The notes beneath the pieces were generated by a model. It did no database searches, was not told the origin of the DNA, and saw only the letters and a list, made by a program, of their open reading frames with translations. Positions 1 to 8,584 of a DNA stretch of 54,310 bases are shown here, in pieces. Position numbers and translations under genes: made by a program. Source of the stretch: an uncultured Chloroflexales bacterium (lineage in GTDB: Bacteria; Chloroflexota; Chloroflexia; Chloroflexales; Chloroflexaceae); the NCBI GenBank assembly GCA_937967405.1, contig CALCJV010000113.1:1-54310 (forward strand), in the 5' to 3' direction. Each line of letters opens with the position of its first letter. Position 1 is the stretch's first letter.

Positions 1-284
1 TCCCGATGCAGGGGTGGGTCAGCCCGCGCTTGAGGATCAGCTTTGAGACGAGTGCGGGAGAGCTGGTGCTGCGCTATCCCGATGGGCAACCGTTCCTCGA
101 TTTTGTAACGGAGCGGGCCCGCCGCCAAGCCGCCGAAGCCCAGATTGCGCGGGAGCAGCAAGCACGCGCAGAAGCTGAAGAGTCCCGCGTGGAAGCTGAG
201 GCAGCCCGCCAAGCCGCCGAAGCCCGAGCGGCTCGGCTTGCCGCACGCTTGCGGGCCTTGGGGCTAGACCCAGAGGATGCCTAA
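1..284 (+). CDS. Uma2-family putative endonuclease, C-terminal part
   Basis: The reading frame is open at the left edge of the window (first full codon at base 3) and ends with TAA at 282-284, so only the C-terminus is visible. The segment GWVSPRLRISFE followed by a hydrophobic-aromatic stretch (PDGQPFLDF) resembles the end of Uma2/DUF820 proteins, which have a restriction-endonuclease-like fold and unknown biological role. After it comes an Ala/Glu/Arg-rich tail of about 55 residues with repeated QAAEA motifs, predicted to form a coiled coil; such tails are common in Uma2 proteins. The catalytic core lies outside the window. It converges on the amidase gene, and the two stop codons overlap within four bases. 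The family call rests on a short segment and is moderate. Confidence 0.7.
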   Translation, partial: PMQGWVSPRLRISFETSAGELVLRYPDGQPFLDFVTERARRQAAEAQIAREQQARAEAEESRVEAEAARQAAEARAARLAARLRALGLDPEDA

Positions 285-1714
285 CTGCGACCGGCGACAC
301 CCAGTGTATGCACAAGCGGCGGAGTATCCCACGTCGGGCGCAGGGCCGCTTGCAGCACCATTCCCGCCGCCAACAGCTGCTGCTCGCTGTCAGGGTTGCC
401 CACGAGTTGTATCCCAACGGGCATACCATTGCCCGAAAATCCGACTGGGATTGCCAATGCAGGTAAGCCCGCCAGATTAACCCATGCGGTGTAGCTGCTG
501 GTAACGAGGGCGGCTGTGCGCGACCAGCCGTGCTTAGGGGCGGTGGTAGGGAATACGGGGCACACCGCAAGTCCTTCGGAGCCAACGATCTCGGCGAATT
601 GGTGGCGCAACTGTTCGCGCCATTGCCCACTGTCAATCAAGGGCGCAGCAAGCGGGGTGAGCGTTTCTAGCAGCAACCACAGCCAGAGCGATTCCGCCCC
701 TACGCGCCCCCGCCCGTTCAGCCACCGCGCTAGTTCGCCACGTGCTGTCCAGCGGATCCCATTGCCAAAGCCGCGTGCGTAATCATCGCTCGCCTGCTGC
801 AAATGCACCGCGAAGCCGATGCTTGCCCACCGCCGCGCCGCCGGAGCATGGTCCACTGGCTGCATGCCCGCCTGCGCGAGGGCCTGCACCGCCGCCTGCA
901 CCCCGCCGCCCACTGCTCCACTCGACGGGGTAATCCCATCAGTGAACCAATAGGCGAGCCGCTTGCCCGCGACTTGAGCTGGATTGGGCGGACTATGCGC
1001 CTGCCCGCGTAGGACATCCCACGCGAGGGACACATCCTCGATGCGGCGGGCCATTGGCCCGAGCGCGTTCAGGTCGCGCATGCTCCCAGTGATTGGATGC
1101 CAGAAGCCATCGTCAGGTAGGGCCGAACTCGTTGGGCGCAACCCAACAATGCCATTAAAGTGCGCGGGTAGGCGTATACTGCCCGCAATATCTGCGCCGA
1201 TGCCGAGCGGGGAGCCGCCGGCGGCAATCAGTGCCGCTTCGCCGCCCGTTGAGCCGCCTGCCGAACGGGTAACATCCCATGCATTGTTGGTGCGCCCAAA
1301 AATCGGGTTGTTGGTTTCGTAGCCGCCGTTGTTGTCGGGCAGGTTGGTTTTGCCAAGCAGGATCGCCCCTGCGTTCCGCAGCCGTGTTACCAGTGTTGCA
1401 TCGTGCTGCGGGAAGTGATTGCGGCGCGAGACTAGTCCGCAGGTAGTTCGCACGCCTGCTGTATCGAGGCTATCTTTCACCGTGAAGGGTACGCCGTGCA
1501 GCGGCCCCCACACCTCCCCGCGCTCGATGGCGGCAGCGGCGGCGTGGGCCTGTTCGCGGGCTTGCGCGAAGGTCGGTGTAATGAGGGCATTGATCGCCGT
1601 GTTGAGCGCGAGATTGCGCTTGATGTGGGCTTCGACGATAGCAACCGGCGAAAGGCTACGCTCACGGATACGGCGGGCAAGTTCGCTTGCAGATAGGTCG
1701 CAGATTGATGGCAT
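281..1714 (-). CDS. Amidase (amidase-signature family, GatA-like)
   Basis: A 477-residue amidase-signature enzyme that hydrolyses an amide bond; the substrate cannot be read from sequence. The Ser-cisSer-Lys triad is visible: Lys80 in FTVKDSLDT, cis-Ser155 in SAGGSTGGEA and nucleophile Ser179 in ADIAGSIRLPA. Length and layout match free-standing amidases. It is probably not the GatA subunit of the amidotransferase, because gatB and gatC are not nearby, although that is not proof. It begins 3 bases after the stop of the glycosyltransferase gene and is the last gene of the serC-glycosyltransferase-amidase set. Its stop overlaps the convergent Uma2 stop. Confidence 0.9.
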   Translation of the reverse strand: MPSICDLSASELARRIRERSLSPVAIVEAHIKRNLALNTAINALITPTFAQAREQAHAAAAAIERGEVWGPLHGVPFTVKDSLDTAGVRTTCGLVSRRNHFPQHDATLVTRLRNAGAILLGKTNLPDNNGGYETNNPIFGRTNNAWDVTRSAGGSTGGEAALIAAGGSPLGIGADIAGSIRLPAHFNGIVGLRPTSSALPDDGFWHPITGSMRDLNALGPMARRIEDVSLAWDVLRGQAHSPPNPAQVAGKRLAYWFTDGITPSSGAVGGGVQAAVQALAQAGMQPVDHAPAARRWASIGFAVHLQQASDDYARGFGNGIRWTARGELARWLNGRGRVGAESLWLWLLLETLTPLAAPLIDSGQWREQLRHQFAEIVGSEGLAVCPVFPTTAPKHGWSRTAALVTSSYTAWVNLAGLPALAIPVGFSGNGMPVGIQLVGNPDSEQQLLAAGMVLQAALRPTWDTPPLVHTLGVAGRS

Positions 1715-1717
1715 AGC

Positions 1718-2827
1718 TTAAGCTCCAATGGTGTACAGTTCCCGATAGATTTGCGCGTACTGTTGCGCTAGGGCTGCTTGGGTATAGTGCTGGAGCACAC
1801 GCTCGCGCCCGCGCTGGGCCAGTGCCGCCCGCAGCTGCCCATCGTGGGCCAGCAGGCGTAGCGCATTGCTCAAGGCGTAGATGTTGCCTTCGGGGTAGAC
1901 GAGGCCCGCCGCGCCAATCACATTCGGAATCTCGCCCGAATCAGAGCCAACCACCACTACCCCGCAACTCATTGCCTCGATCAGAATGCGCCCAAACTGC
2001 TCTTTCCAGTTGGGTGTAGTGCGCGAGGGGAGCACCAGCACGTCGAGCTTGTGCAGCACGGCGGGTACAGCGGTGCTGGGTACGGCTCCGGCAAACTGCA
2101 CCCGCGCCGCAATGCCGAGCTGCTGCGCTTGCTGTTCTAGTTGGGGGCGGAGTGCGCCATCACCGACCAGCAGGAGCCGCACGGGTTCCGGCAGGCAAGC
2201 AACCGCCGCCAACAGATCAGCCACACCTTTTGCGGCCACGAGCCGCCCCACATAGCCCACCACCAATTCGCCGCCTACACGAGGCGGGCGCGGCCCAAAC
2301 AGATCGGGGTCTACGCCGAATTGGGGCAGGATAGCGAGTGGGCCCGTGTAGCCCCGCCGCCGCAAGATGCTAGCGGCTTCGTGGTTGCCCGCGATAGCAT
2401 ATCGTGCATGGCGAAAAGTATACTGCTCAAACCAAACAAATGGCGGCGGGTAGCTCCGCTCAATGTTGGCCCAATTGAAGAAGCAGCAGCGTGCGCCAAG
2501 TTGCACCCCGATCCGCATGGCGTGGGCCGTAGCGAGGTTGAACGACTCCTCATCTATGTGCAGCACGTCGGGCTGAAGGCGGGCCAGCACGCGCCCTAGT
2601 GTTGGGTAGAAATGGAGATGGTGCTGCCCATTCAGCACCATCGGGAGTATCTCAAGCTGGTATCCGGTGGTAAAGCGTGGTTCGAGGGGCATGCGCCCTA
2701 CGCCCGGCTCGTGCCAGTATGGCGGCACGAGCGCAGTCAGGCGCAGGTCTGGCTGGCGGGCGAGTGCTTCCAGCTTCTTCTGGTACGCACCCGCCACCAA
2801 TGCCTTCGAGAGCATCACGACATGCAT
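1718..2827 (-). CDS. Glycosyltransferase family 4 (GT-B fold)
   Basis: A 369-residue retaining glycosyltransferase of the GT4 type. The C-terminal donor-binding half carries the expected pattern: VVGYVGRLVAAKGVADLL opens the Rossmann domain and FGRILIEAMSCGVVVVGSDS holds the E-x7-E type motif before the GEIPNVIG loop. The N-terminal half (acceptor side) begins directly with MHVVMLSKALVAGAYQKKLEAL, with no signal peptide, so the enzyme is cytosolic or peripheral to the inner membrane face. Donor sugar and acceptor cannot be read. It lies 6 bases downstream of serC and 3 bases upstream of the amidase, so the three are almost certainly co-transcribed, although no pathway joins them obviously. 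Confidence 0.92.
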   Translation of the reverse strand: MHVVMLSKALVAGAYQKKLEALARQPDLRLTALVPPYWHEPGVGRMPLEPRFTTGYQLEILPMVLNGQHHLHFYPTLGRVLARLQPDVLHIDEESFNLATAHAMRIGVQLGARCCFFNWANIERSYPPPFVWFEQYTFRHARYAIAGNHEAASILRRRGYTGPLAILPQFGVDPDLFGPRPPRVGGELVVGYVGRLVAAKGVADLLAAVACLPEPVRLLLVGDGALRPQLEQQAQQLGIAARVQFAGAVPSTAVPAVLHKLDVLVLPSRTTPNWKEQFGRILIEAMSCGVVVVGSDSGEIPNVIGAAGLVYPEGNIYALSNALRLLAHDGQLRAALAQRGRERVLQHYTQAALAQQYAQIYRELYTIGA

Positions 2828-2833
2828 TTGGGA

Positions 2834-3919
2834 TTAGCCGTGCTGCTGCACAAAATCACGCATGAATGCGCCGAGTGTCTCAGCCGCAGCGAGCGGTACC
2901 GCGTTGTAGAGCGAGACACGCACGCCACCTACCGAGCGGTGCCCCTTTAGCCCAACCATGCCTGCGGCCGTTGCCTGCTTGAGGAACTGCTCTTCTAGCT
3001 CTTCAGTGGGGAGGCGGAAGACAATATTCATCAACGAGCGGCTATCGGCTTGCACCGGACAGCGGAAGAAGTCTGGCTGCCCATCAATGATGCGGTAGAT
3101 CAGCGCGGCTTTCTGGCGATTCAGCGCATCTACGGCGGCCAGACCGCCCTGCTGCTCGATCCAGCCGAGCACCAAGCCCACCAGATAGACACCGAATGTA
3201 GGGGGTGTGTTGTACAGGGAATTGTTGTTGGCGTGGGTGCTATAGCGCAGGATCGCTGGGGTTCGCGGATTCTCCTGCGTGAGCAGGCTGGTACGGACAA
3301 TGACCATTGTTACCCCAGAAGGGCCAAAGTTCTTCTGTGCGCCAGCGTACACGAGCGCATACTTGTCGAGCGGGAGCGGGCGCGAAAACAGTTCGCTACT
3401 CACGTCGGCGATCAAGGGCACGTCGCCCGTATCGGGGGTGTAGTGCCACTGGGTTCCGAAGATCGTATTGTTCACCGTCGTGTGGACGTAGGCGGCGGTG
3501 TCGCTGATCTGGATTTCGGCGGCTGTGGGGATGCGCGTATAGCCTTCAGCTTTGGTAGATGCAGCGATGTGGGTTGGGCCAATCAGCTGGGCTTCCTTCA
3601 GGGCTTTGTCCGACCACGAGCCAGTCAGCACGTAGTTGCCGACCTTGCCGCTGTGCAGGAAGTTGAGCGGGACCATCGCAAATTGTAGGCTGGCTCCGCC
3701 CTGCACAAACAGCACCGTATACGCATCGCCTAGCCCAAAGAGACGCTTTGCCCGCTCAATCGCCTGTTGGTTGATCGCTTCGTAGGGTTTGGAGCGGTGG
3801 CTCAGTTCCATCACCGACATGCCTGTGCCCTGATAGTCGAGTAGCTCCTGTTGAGCTTGTTCGAGGACGGGGAGGGGCAAGGCCGAAGGGCCCGGATTAA
3901 AATTATAGACGCGGCTCAT
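2834..3919 (-). CDS. serC: Phosphoserine aminotransferase
   Basis: SerC converts 3-phosphohydroxypyruvate and glutamate to phosphoserine and 2-oxoglutarate with PLP, the second step of serine synthesis; it can also serve pyridoxal phosphate synthesis. The 361-residue protein begins MSRVYNFNPGPSALP, the classic SerC N-terminus, and has the PLP-binding Lys196 in AGAQKNFGPSG. HRSKPYEAI and GGASLQFAMVPLNF are further family motifs. The frame stays open 29 codons further upstream, but the start at 3919 is preferred: an AAGGAG ribosome site sits just before it and it restores the normal family length. It is the first gene of a three-gene minus-strand set. No serA or serB is in view. Confidence 0.97.
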   Translation of the reverse strand: MSRVYNFNPGPSALPLPVLEQAQQELLDYQGTGMSVMELSHRSKPYEAINQQAIERAKRLFGLGDAYTVLFVQGGASLQFAMVPLNFLHSGKVGNYVLTGSWSDKALKEAQLIGPTHIAASTKAEGYTRIPTAAEIQISDTAAYVHTTVNNTIFGTQWHYTPDTGDVPLIADVSSELFSRPLPLDKYALVYAGAQKNFGPSGVTMVIVRTSLLTQENPRTPAILRYSTHANNNSLYNTPPTFGVYLVGLVLGWIEQQGGLAAVDALNRQKAALIYRIIDGQPDFFRCPVQADSRSLMNIVFRLPTEELEEQFLKQATAAGMVGLKGHRSVGGVRVSLYNAVPLAAAETLGAFMRDFVQQHG

Positions 3920-4150
3920 GATAAGTTTTTCTCCTTCACAGACCTTATAGACGCACGGCTGATGCGCCCAATCACGATCAGCTTCAAGGCTATCATTATA
4001 CGCCAATCAGGTACAACCGAAACATGCCCCGTGTGGGCGGCATAAACACTGGCTCTTGATCCCCCATTGCATAGGCTGTGCCCGCCAGATTGCTAACCCG
4101 ATTCATTCGGAAGGGGGGCGTTGGGCTGGATCAGATTTGCCGAATCAGTT

Positions 4151-4156
4151 TATAAT
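4151..4156 (+). promoter_or_regulatory. Candidate -10 element for the PufC-like gene
   Basis: A perfect TATAAT lies 74 bases before the start codon. No good TTGACA-like hexamer sits 16-18 bases upstream, so an activator or alternative sigma factor may be needed. Transcription from here would begin near 4163 and place two hairpins at the 5' end of the message. Confidence 0.45.
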
Positions 4157-4167
4157 ATCTCTAAGAG

Positions 4168-4203
4168 AAGAATGATTCTTGTGTGGTAGTCCCGCTACCA
4201 CGC
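4168..4203 (+). promoter_or_regulatory. Two adjacent leader hairpins before the PufC-like gene
   Basis: The 13-base dyad AAGAATGATTCTT (4168-4180) is followed directly by a stem of GTGTGGTAG with CTACCACGC (4181-4203), nine pairs including one G-T, around a TCCCG loop. Both lie between the -10 element and the ribosome site. They could stabilise the mRNA or act as binding sites for a regulator; the sequence does not say which. Confidence 0.5.
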
Positions 4204-4230
4204 CAATGCTAGAGAGAAGGAATCGAGACT

Positions 4231-5253
4231 ATGCCTCCACGTCTCCCCAAAGGAGCCGGAGTCGTTGCCATTGGGCTACCGCTGCTGCTCTTTCTGCTGC
4301 TGGCGGCATTGGCTACGTCACCGGCGATGTTTTGGACGCTGTTTCCGCATGAGGGCCGTGCTGCTCCGGCGCAGGCCACCCAACCGGCCCGCTACAGTTC
4401 GAGCGAAGGGATTCGCTTGATTGCCCAATCGGAGCCGAATGATACCAGCAATGACCCCTACCGGCGCGAGCCGTGGTTGGGTGATGCGGCATGGATCGCG
4501 GCGATTCAGGCTGGGCAGGAGTATATCGCTCAGCATCCCGAACCGCAGAATGTGCAGGTGCTGAAGGGCATGACCACAGGCGAAGTCTGGGCGTACATGA
4601 TCCATATGTCAGGAGCGTTGGGCGTGAGTTGTCAGTATTGCCACGATATTCGCAACTATGCCGCTGATGCGTATCCACAGAAGATTTCGGGGCGGCTGAT
4701 GATTCGTTTGGTGCAAGACCTGAATACCCAGTATCTGAGCCAGATTCCGACGTGGGCGGGCAACTATGTGCAGTGTGCCACCTGCCATCAAGGGCAGCCG
4801 AAAGGGATGCTAGCATTCAGTGCGCGGAATTCGTACATGCCCGCTAGCCCGAATGCGAACAATGCCAACGCGCTTCAGACGTTCGTGATTGATACCTATG
4901 CGATTGCGCCGAGTGCCGAGTTTGTCACCGCGCACCCTACCACAGGGAAGATGCTCTCGATGACCAACTTCATGCGTGAGAATTGGGCTAAGTATGTGTT
5001 GCCGAATCCGGAGTACCAAGAGCTGTTGGGGCAGTTGCCTGTGAACAATCGTCAAGACTTCATCGTGATTGATGAAACCGTCTACAGTGCGCCTAACTGC
5101 TACACCTGCCATATGGGCAATCGCATTCCGACGGGAGCCATCTCGCGTTACGATCTGAAGCGGATGGAAGATGGCGGCTGGACGTTGCTGCCAGATATGC
5201 TCCGCAGTGGCGAGGTTGACCCAACGACTGGACGCGCTATTTCTCAAAAGTAG
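4231..5253 (+). CDS. PufC-family reaction-centre cytochrome c-like protein with three heme motifs
   Basis: A 340-residue membrane-anchored multiheme cytochrome related to the reaction-centre cytochrome subunit, which re-reduces the photo-oxidised special pair. It has an N-terminal membrane segment (about residues 11-30), then CXXCH sites at C134-H138, C182-H186 and C290-H294. The segment TTGEVWAYMIHMSGALGVSCQYCH gives the family's helix with Met axial ligand before the first heme. Typical PufC proteins have four CXXCH sites in two pairs. Here a second Met-rich helix (MLSMTNFMRENWAKY, 241-255) is kept, but no CXXCH follows it until the final NCYTCH, so one heme site looks lost. It is not next to pufLM or the antenna genes. 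It may be a second PufC paralogue or a separate electron carrier. AAGGA precedes the ATG and a strong terminator follows. Confidence 0.88.
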   Translation: MPPRLPKGAGVVAIGLPLLLFLLLAALATSPAMFWTLFPHEGRAAPAQATQPARYSSSEGIRLIAQSEPNDTSNDPYRREPWLGDAAWIAAIQAGQEYIAQHPEPQNVQVLKGMTTGEVWAYMIHMSGALGVSCQYCHDIRNYAADAYPQKISGRLMIRLVQDLNTQYLSQIPTWAGNYVQCATCHQGQPKGMLAFSARNSYMPASPNANNANALQTFVIDTYAIAPSAEFVTAHPTTGKMLSMTNFMRENWAKYVLPNPEYQELLGQLPVNNRQDFIVIDETVYSAPNCYTCHMGNRIPTGAISRYDLKRMEDGGWTLLPDMLRSGEVDPTTGRAISQK

Positions 5254-5282
5254 CCGAGCGTAGTATACTGAAGGCCTGTAGC

Positions 5283-5316
5283 AAACCCCTGCTCAGCGTG
5301 GATGAGCAGGGGTTTT
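5283..5316 (+). terminator. Intrinsic terminator after the PufC-like gene
   Basis: A perfect 13-base stem (AAACCCCTGCTCA at 5283-5295 with its complement at 5303-5315) encloses a 7-base loop and runs into a short T tract. It lies 30 bases beyond the cytochrome stop, so the cytochrome is probably monocistronic and the transporter behind it has its own promoter. Confidence 0.9.
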
Positions 5317-5370
5317 GGCTGTGTGAGGTGGATGCGAAACCTACGTTCAGATAGCACGATTGAGGAGTGT

Positions 5371-6588
5371 ATGACAACACCCAAACCGTTTATCCGTTAT
5401 CGTTTTGCGTGGCTTGCGTATGCGGGCTTGTTTGTGTTTGCCTATCTGCAAGTCATCCTTAGCCCGATTATGCCGTTCCTGCGCGAGGAGCTGAGTCTCT
5501 CGTATACATTGGGCGGGCTGCATGCCACCATGTTTGCGGCAGGCTCAGTCATCGCCAGCTTCATCAGTCCCATGTTGATCCGTCGTTTTGGGCGGCATCA
5601 GGTGTTCTGGTGGGGAATCACTGGCATGTTTGTGGGCGCACTGCTCTTGGCAAGCGCACCGCACGTTGTGCTTACGCTGAGTAGCGTGCTGCTGATGGCC
5701 ATTGCAGGCGTATCGGCGATGGTGATTATCACCGCAGGCTTAGTTGATCTGTACGGCTCGCGGAGTCCGATTGCGCTTGCGGAAGCAAATGTCACCGCAA
5801 GCATTGGGGCAACGATGGTTCCGTTGCTGGTGGGGTGGCTCGTGGCAACAGGGGTTGGCTGGCGGGCGGTGCTGGTGGTGCCGGCCCTGCTGCTGGCTAT
5901 GATGATTGGAACTGCCCGCCGTGATCCGGTGCCCGGCGATCTGCCCCGCGCCCCCCGCGCATCCCGCCTGACGCAAGCTCGGCGGGTGCGGCTGCCGCGT
6001 GCGTTCTGGTTGTTCTGGTTGGTGCTGACACTGGGCGTGGCGGTGGAGTGGAGCGTGGCATTGTGGGCTGCCGATCTGCTGATTGCGGCACGTGGGGTGG
6101 CCCCGGAAACAGCCGCCCTATTGGTCAGCCTCTTTTTTGGCGCAGCGTTGTTGGGCCGTATCGTGGGCAGCCGTCTCGCGCATCACACCGCGAGCGATCA
6201 GGTCTTGTTGCTCTCGCTGCTGGTGGCGGGGCTGGGCGTGCCGATCTTCTGGCTTGCACCCAATCTTGGGCTGGGATTGGTGGGCTTGGTGATTACCGGG
6301 CTAGGGATCGGCAACTTCTTCCCAATGGGCTTATCGGCGGCAATGGGCACGGTGACTGAGCATACCGATGTAGCGAGCGCACAGGCGTTGCTGGCGGGTG
6401 GCGTGGCGATGCTGTTTGCGCCGTTCTTGCTCGGTGCGCTCGCCGATGTAATTGGCATACAGGGTGCGTTTGGCAGTGTGCCCGTGATGCTGGTGGCCAT
6501 GCTGACGATGCTGCTGTTTGCCCGCCAGCAGCGCGGGCGGCGACGGGCGGCTACTCCACCCGCAGCGTATAGCGAGCCGGTTCAGTAG
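5371..6588 (+). CDS. MFS transporter
   Basis: A 405-residue major facilitator permease with about 12 hydrophobic segments in two halves. The loop between segments 2 and 3 carries SPMLIRRFGRHQVFWWG, the cytosolic basic signature of the superfamily. The substrate is unknown; the sequence does not look like the PucC/BCH2 pigment subgroup. The start is placed at 5371 (MTTPKPFIRYRF): GAGGAG sits at 5362-5367, and a longer reading frame would begin inside the preceding terminator. The 3' end overlaps the convergent metalloprotease gene by 38 bases, so the two transcripts are antisense to each other there. Confidence 0.9.
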   Translation: MTTPKPFIRYRFAWLAYAGLFVFAYLQVILSPIMPFLREELSLSYTLGGLHATMFAAGSVIASFISPMLIRRFGRHQVFWWGITGMFVGALLLASAPHVVLTLSSVLLMAIAGVSAMVIITAGLVDLYGSRSPIALAEANVTASIGATMVPLLVGWLVATGVGWRAVLVVPALLLAMMIGTARRDPVPGDLPRAPRASRLTQARRVRLPRAFWLFWLVLTLGVAVEWSVALWAADLLIAARGVAPETAALLVSLFFGAALLGRIVGSRLAHHTASDQVLLLSLLVAGLGVPIFWLAPNLGLGLVGLVITGLGIGNFFPMGLSAAMGTVTEHTDVASAQALLAGGVAMLFAPFLLGALADVIGIQGAFGSVPVMLVAMLTMLLFARQQRGRRRAATPPAAYSEPVQ

Positions 6589-8584
6589 TGTGCGGCGTGG
6601 CGGCGGCAACCATCAGCATAGTGCGACCGCCATGCGGCGCAAGCGTCAGGTTGGCACTGGCGTTGGCATCAAGCTCAATCGGGACGATGCTTATGCTGTT
6701 GTCGCGCCCAATCTGGATCATGCGGAGTTCCCACTGCTGGGCGAGTTCGCCCGTCACGCGCACAAAGCCATCCGCTTGCCAGCCATTCGCGCCCTGCTCA
6801 ACATCATCATACCAGCCGATTTCGGGGATGCTGAAGTTGTCGAGTAACAAGCCGGGCGCGTTGTAGCCTTCGTCGTTCACGAGCCAGAAGCGTAGCAGCA
6901 CGGCTTGCCCGGCAACTGGCGAGAGGTCGAAGGCTTCACGCACCCACACCCCCCGCGCTGTTGGATCAGATGCGCCAACCTGCCCGCTTGTGCCCGTCAA
7001 GCCGTTGCCGTAGTTTGCGCCGTGCGGGTCGCTATTGGTGGTAGATTCGCCCGCCAATGGGTGCCACGTCAGCCCGTCGTCGGTGGAGACCGTGACAAAG
7101 GCATAGTCGTAGCCGTCTTCGATCTCAAACCACAGGTCAGCATTAAGGGTCGCCTGTTGTACGCCGCGCAGATCAACGCGGCGCGTCAGGGCGGCGATGC
7201 TGCTATCGCCGCGTCCCCCCCACCACGCATAGTGCCCTCGCGGATATTCTGCTGCAAGCGGGATCGTTGGGTTGCCCGCGAAGACGAGCCGCTGCGCCTC
7301 GACCGGCAACTCGAAGTAATCAGCGGCGAATTGGCGTACCGTCTCGGTCAGTTCTTCGCCCATGAGGAGGGGGCGTGGTTGCACGGTGGCGGGCAGGGCA
7401 TTGAAGCCCAGCATCTCCGGTGCATAGCCGAATTGCCCTTGATCTAGGTTGGGGTTGTTGAGCAGATTGGCCAGCGACCATTCCGCAAACAGATCACTGA
7501 AGCTGGTCAGGTCAGGGCGGCGGCGGGCCGCCACTGCCACAAACGCATCGAGCTTGTTGCCCGCATCGGCGCGGATCAATTCGAGCAGCACGCCCGGCTC
7601 ATTTGCGTAGTGGGCGTAGATGTAGCGCATAAATAGGTGTGCTGCACCGTAGTGTGCTAGTGAGCGCGACGGCTCAATGCCCCACGCCGTCAGTTGGGTG
7701 TCGGGGTTGCCCAGAAAGCTCAACACGTAGCTTTGGCTGACAAAGCCGTTGAGGTCCTGCGAGAGGGTCGAGTTGCCTTCATTGAACCACGTACTGGACA
7801 TGCGTTGCTCGTTCCAGTGGATCATATGCTGGAACTCATGCGCGAGGGTATCCAGATAGGCGGGTGTGCCCGGCTGAAGCGCACTTAGGTTCATGTAGAA
7901 CATCTCGTGTTCGTTGCTGAAGCGGTTGACGCTTTGGGGGACGCTATCGCGGGCGGAGAAGTAGCCGATGATGCCGCCGGTGATGCGGGCAACATTCAGC
8001 ACTACAATGCGATTATCGCCATCCACACCGGGCTGTGCTTCGCTCCCGAAGAGGCTGCGGGTACGCGGGTAAATCTGATCCTCGAAGGTGCGGGCGGCTT
8101 GCTCTAGGGCCGCCTGATCTACGGCTGCGCCCTGCTCGACATACATCAGCACGATAGGCCCCGCGTAGCGTAGCTCAGCCATAATCTGCTCATTGCGATT
8201 GGCAACCAGATCGCTGACCCAGAATTGGCGCACATCACCGACTTGCACATCGAGCGGCTGCGTGCGGGCGACATCAGCAAGCTGGAGATCGCCGGTGAGC
8301 GCACGCGCCAAGCGCACGCGGTCATTGGGAATGCGTTGCGCGGCGGCAATATCGGCGAGCTGCGCGGCGAGGTCGGGCGGGGGCGGGGGATCGTTCGGCG
8401 GCAGGGTGGGCGCGGGCGCGGAGGTTGCCGTAGGCGGCAGTGCCGGCATGCTGGTTGCGACCGACACACTGGTTGGGGCAGGCAGCGTAGGCGGCAGCCC
8501 CCGCACGCACGCTGCCCCATTCACGGCGACGAGCAGTAGTACGCCCAGCACGAGCCAGCGTTGTAGCGCGATCCTGTAGCTCAT
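6551..8584 (-). CDS. Secreted lipoprotein metalloprotease (gluzincin-like, M6-like layout)
   Basis: A 677-residue exported lipoprotein. The N-terminus has a hydrophobic signal and a lipobox ending at Cys26 (NGAAC), followed by a Pro/Thr-rich linker to about residue 70. The catalytic domain shows H249-E-F-Q-H253, and E269 in WFNEG is the probable third zinc ligand, the HEXXH plus downstream Glu pattern. The C-terminal part (from about residue 420) looks like beta-rich accessory domains as in immune-inhibitor-A type peptidases: VSTDDGLTWHPL and LLLDNFSIPEIGWYDDVE are typical of these. Its start overlaps the trpC stop by four bases, so translation is coupled although no shared function is evident. 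The substrate is unknown. Confidence 0.85.
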   Translation of the reverse strand: MSYRIALQRWLVLGVLLLVAVNGAACVRGLPPTLPAPTSVSVATSMPALPPTATSAPAPTLPPNDPPPPPDLAAQLADIAAAQRIPNDRVRLARALTGDLQLADVARTQPLDVQVGDVRQFWVSDLVANRNEQIMAELRYAGPIVLMYVEQGAAVDQAALEQAARTFEDQIYPRTRSLFGSEAQPGVDGDNRIVVLNVARITGGIIGYFSARDSVPQSVNRFSNEHEMFYMNLSALQPGTPAYLDTLAHEFQHMIHWNEQRMSSTWFNEGNSTLSQDLNGFVSQSYVLSFLGNPDTQLTAWGIEPSRSLAHYGAAHLFMRYIYAHYANEPGVLLELIRADAGNKLDAFVAVAARRRPDLTSFSDLFAEWSLANLLNNPNLDQGQFGYAPEMLGFNALPATVQPRPLLMGEELTETVRQFAADYFELPVEAQRLVFAGNPTIPLAAEYPRGHYAWWGGRGDSSIAALTRRVDLRGVQQATLNADLWFEIEDGYDYAFVTVSTDDGLTWHPLAGESTTNSDPHGANYGNGLTGTSGQVGASDPTARGVWVREAFDLSPVAGQAVLLRFWLVNDEGYNAPGLLLDNFSIPEIGWYDDVEQGANGWQADGFVRVTGELAQQWELRMIQIGRDNSISIVPIELDANASANLTLAPHGGRTMLMVAAATPHTTEPARYTLRVE

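Larger units (their letters stand above)
3920..4230. other. Divergent intergenic region between serC and the PufC-like gene
   Basis: These 311 bases hold the divergent control regions of serC (leftward) and the cytochrome gene (rightward). On the plus strand there is a TATAAT at 4151-4156 without a convincing -35. It is followed by two adjacent hairpins in the presumed leader, and by AAGGA at 4217-4221 before the ATG at 4231. A weak dyad CCGATTCATTCGG lies at 4098-4110. No RNA gene or short coding frame is evident. Confidence 0.6.
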
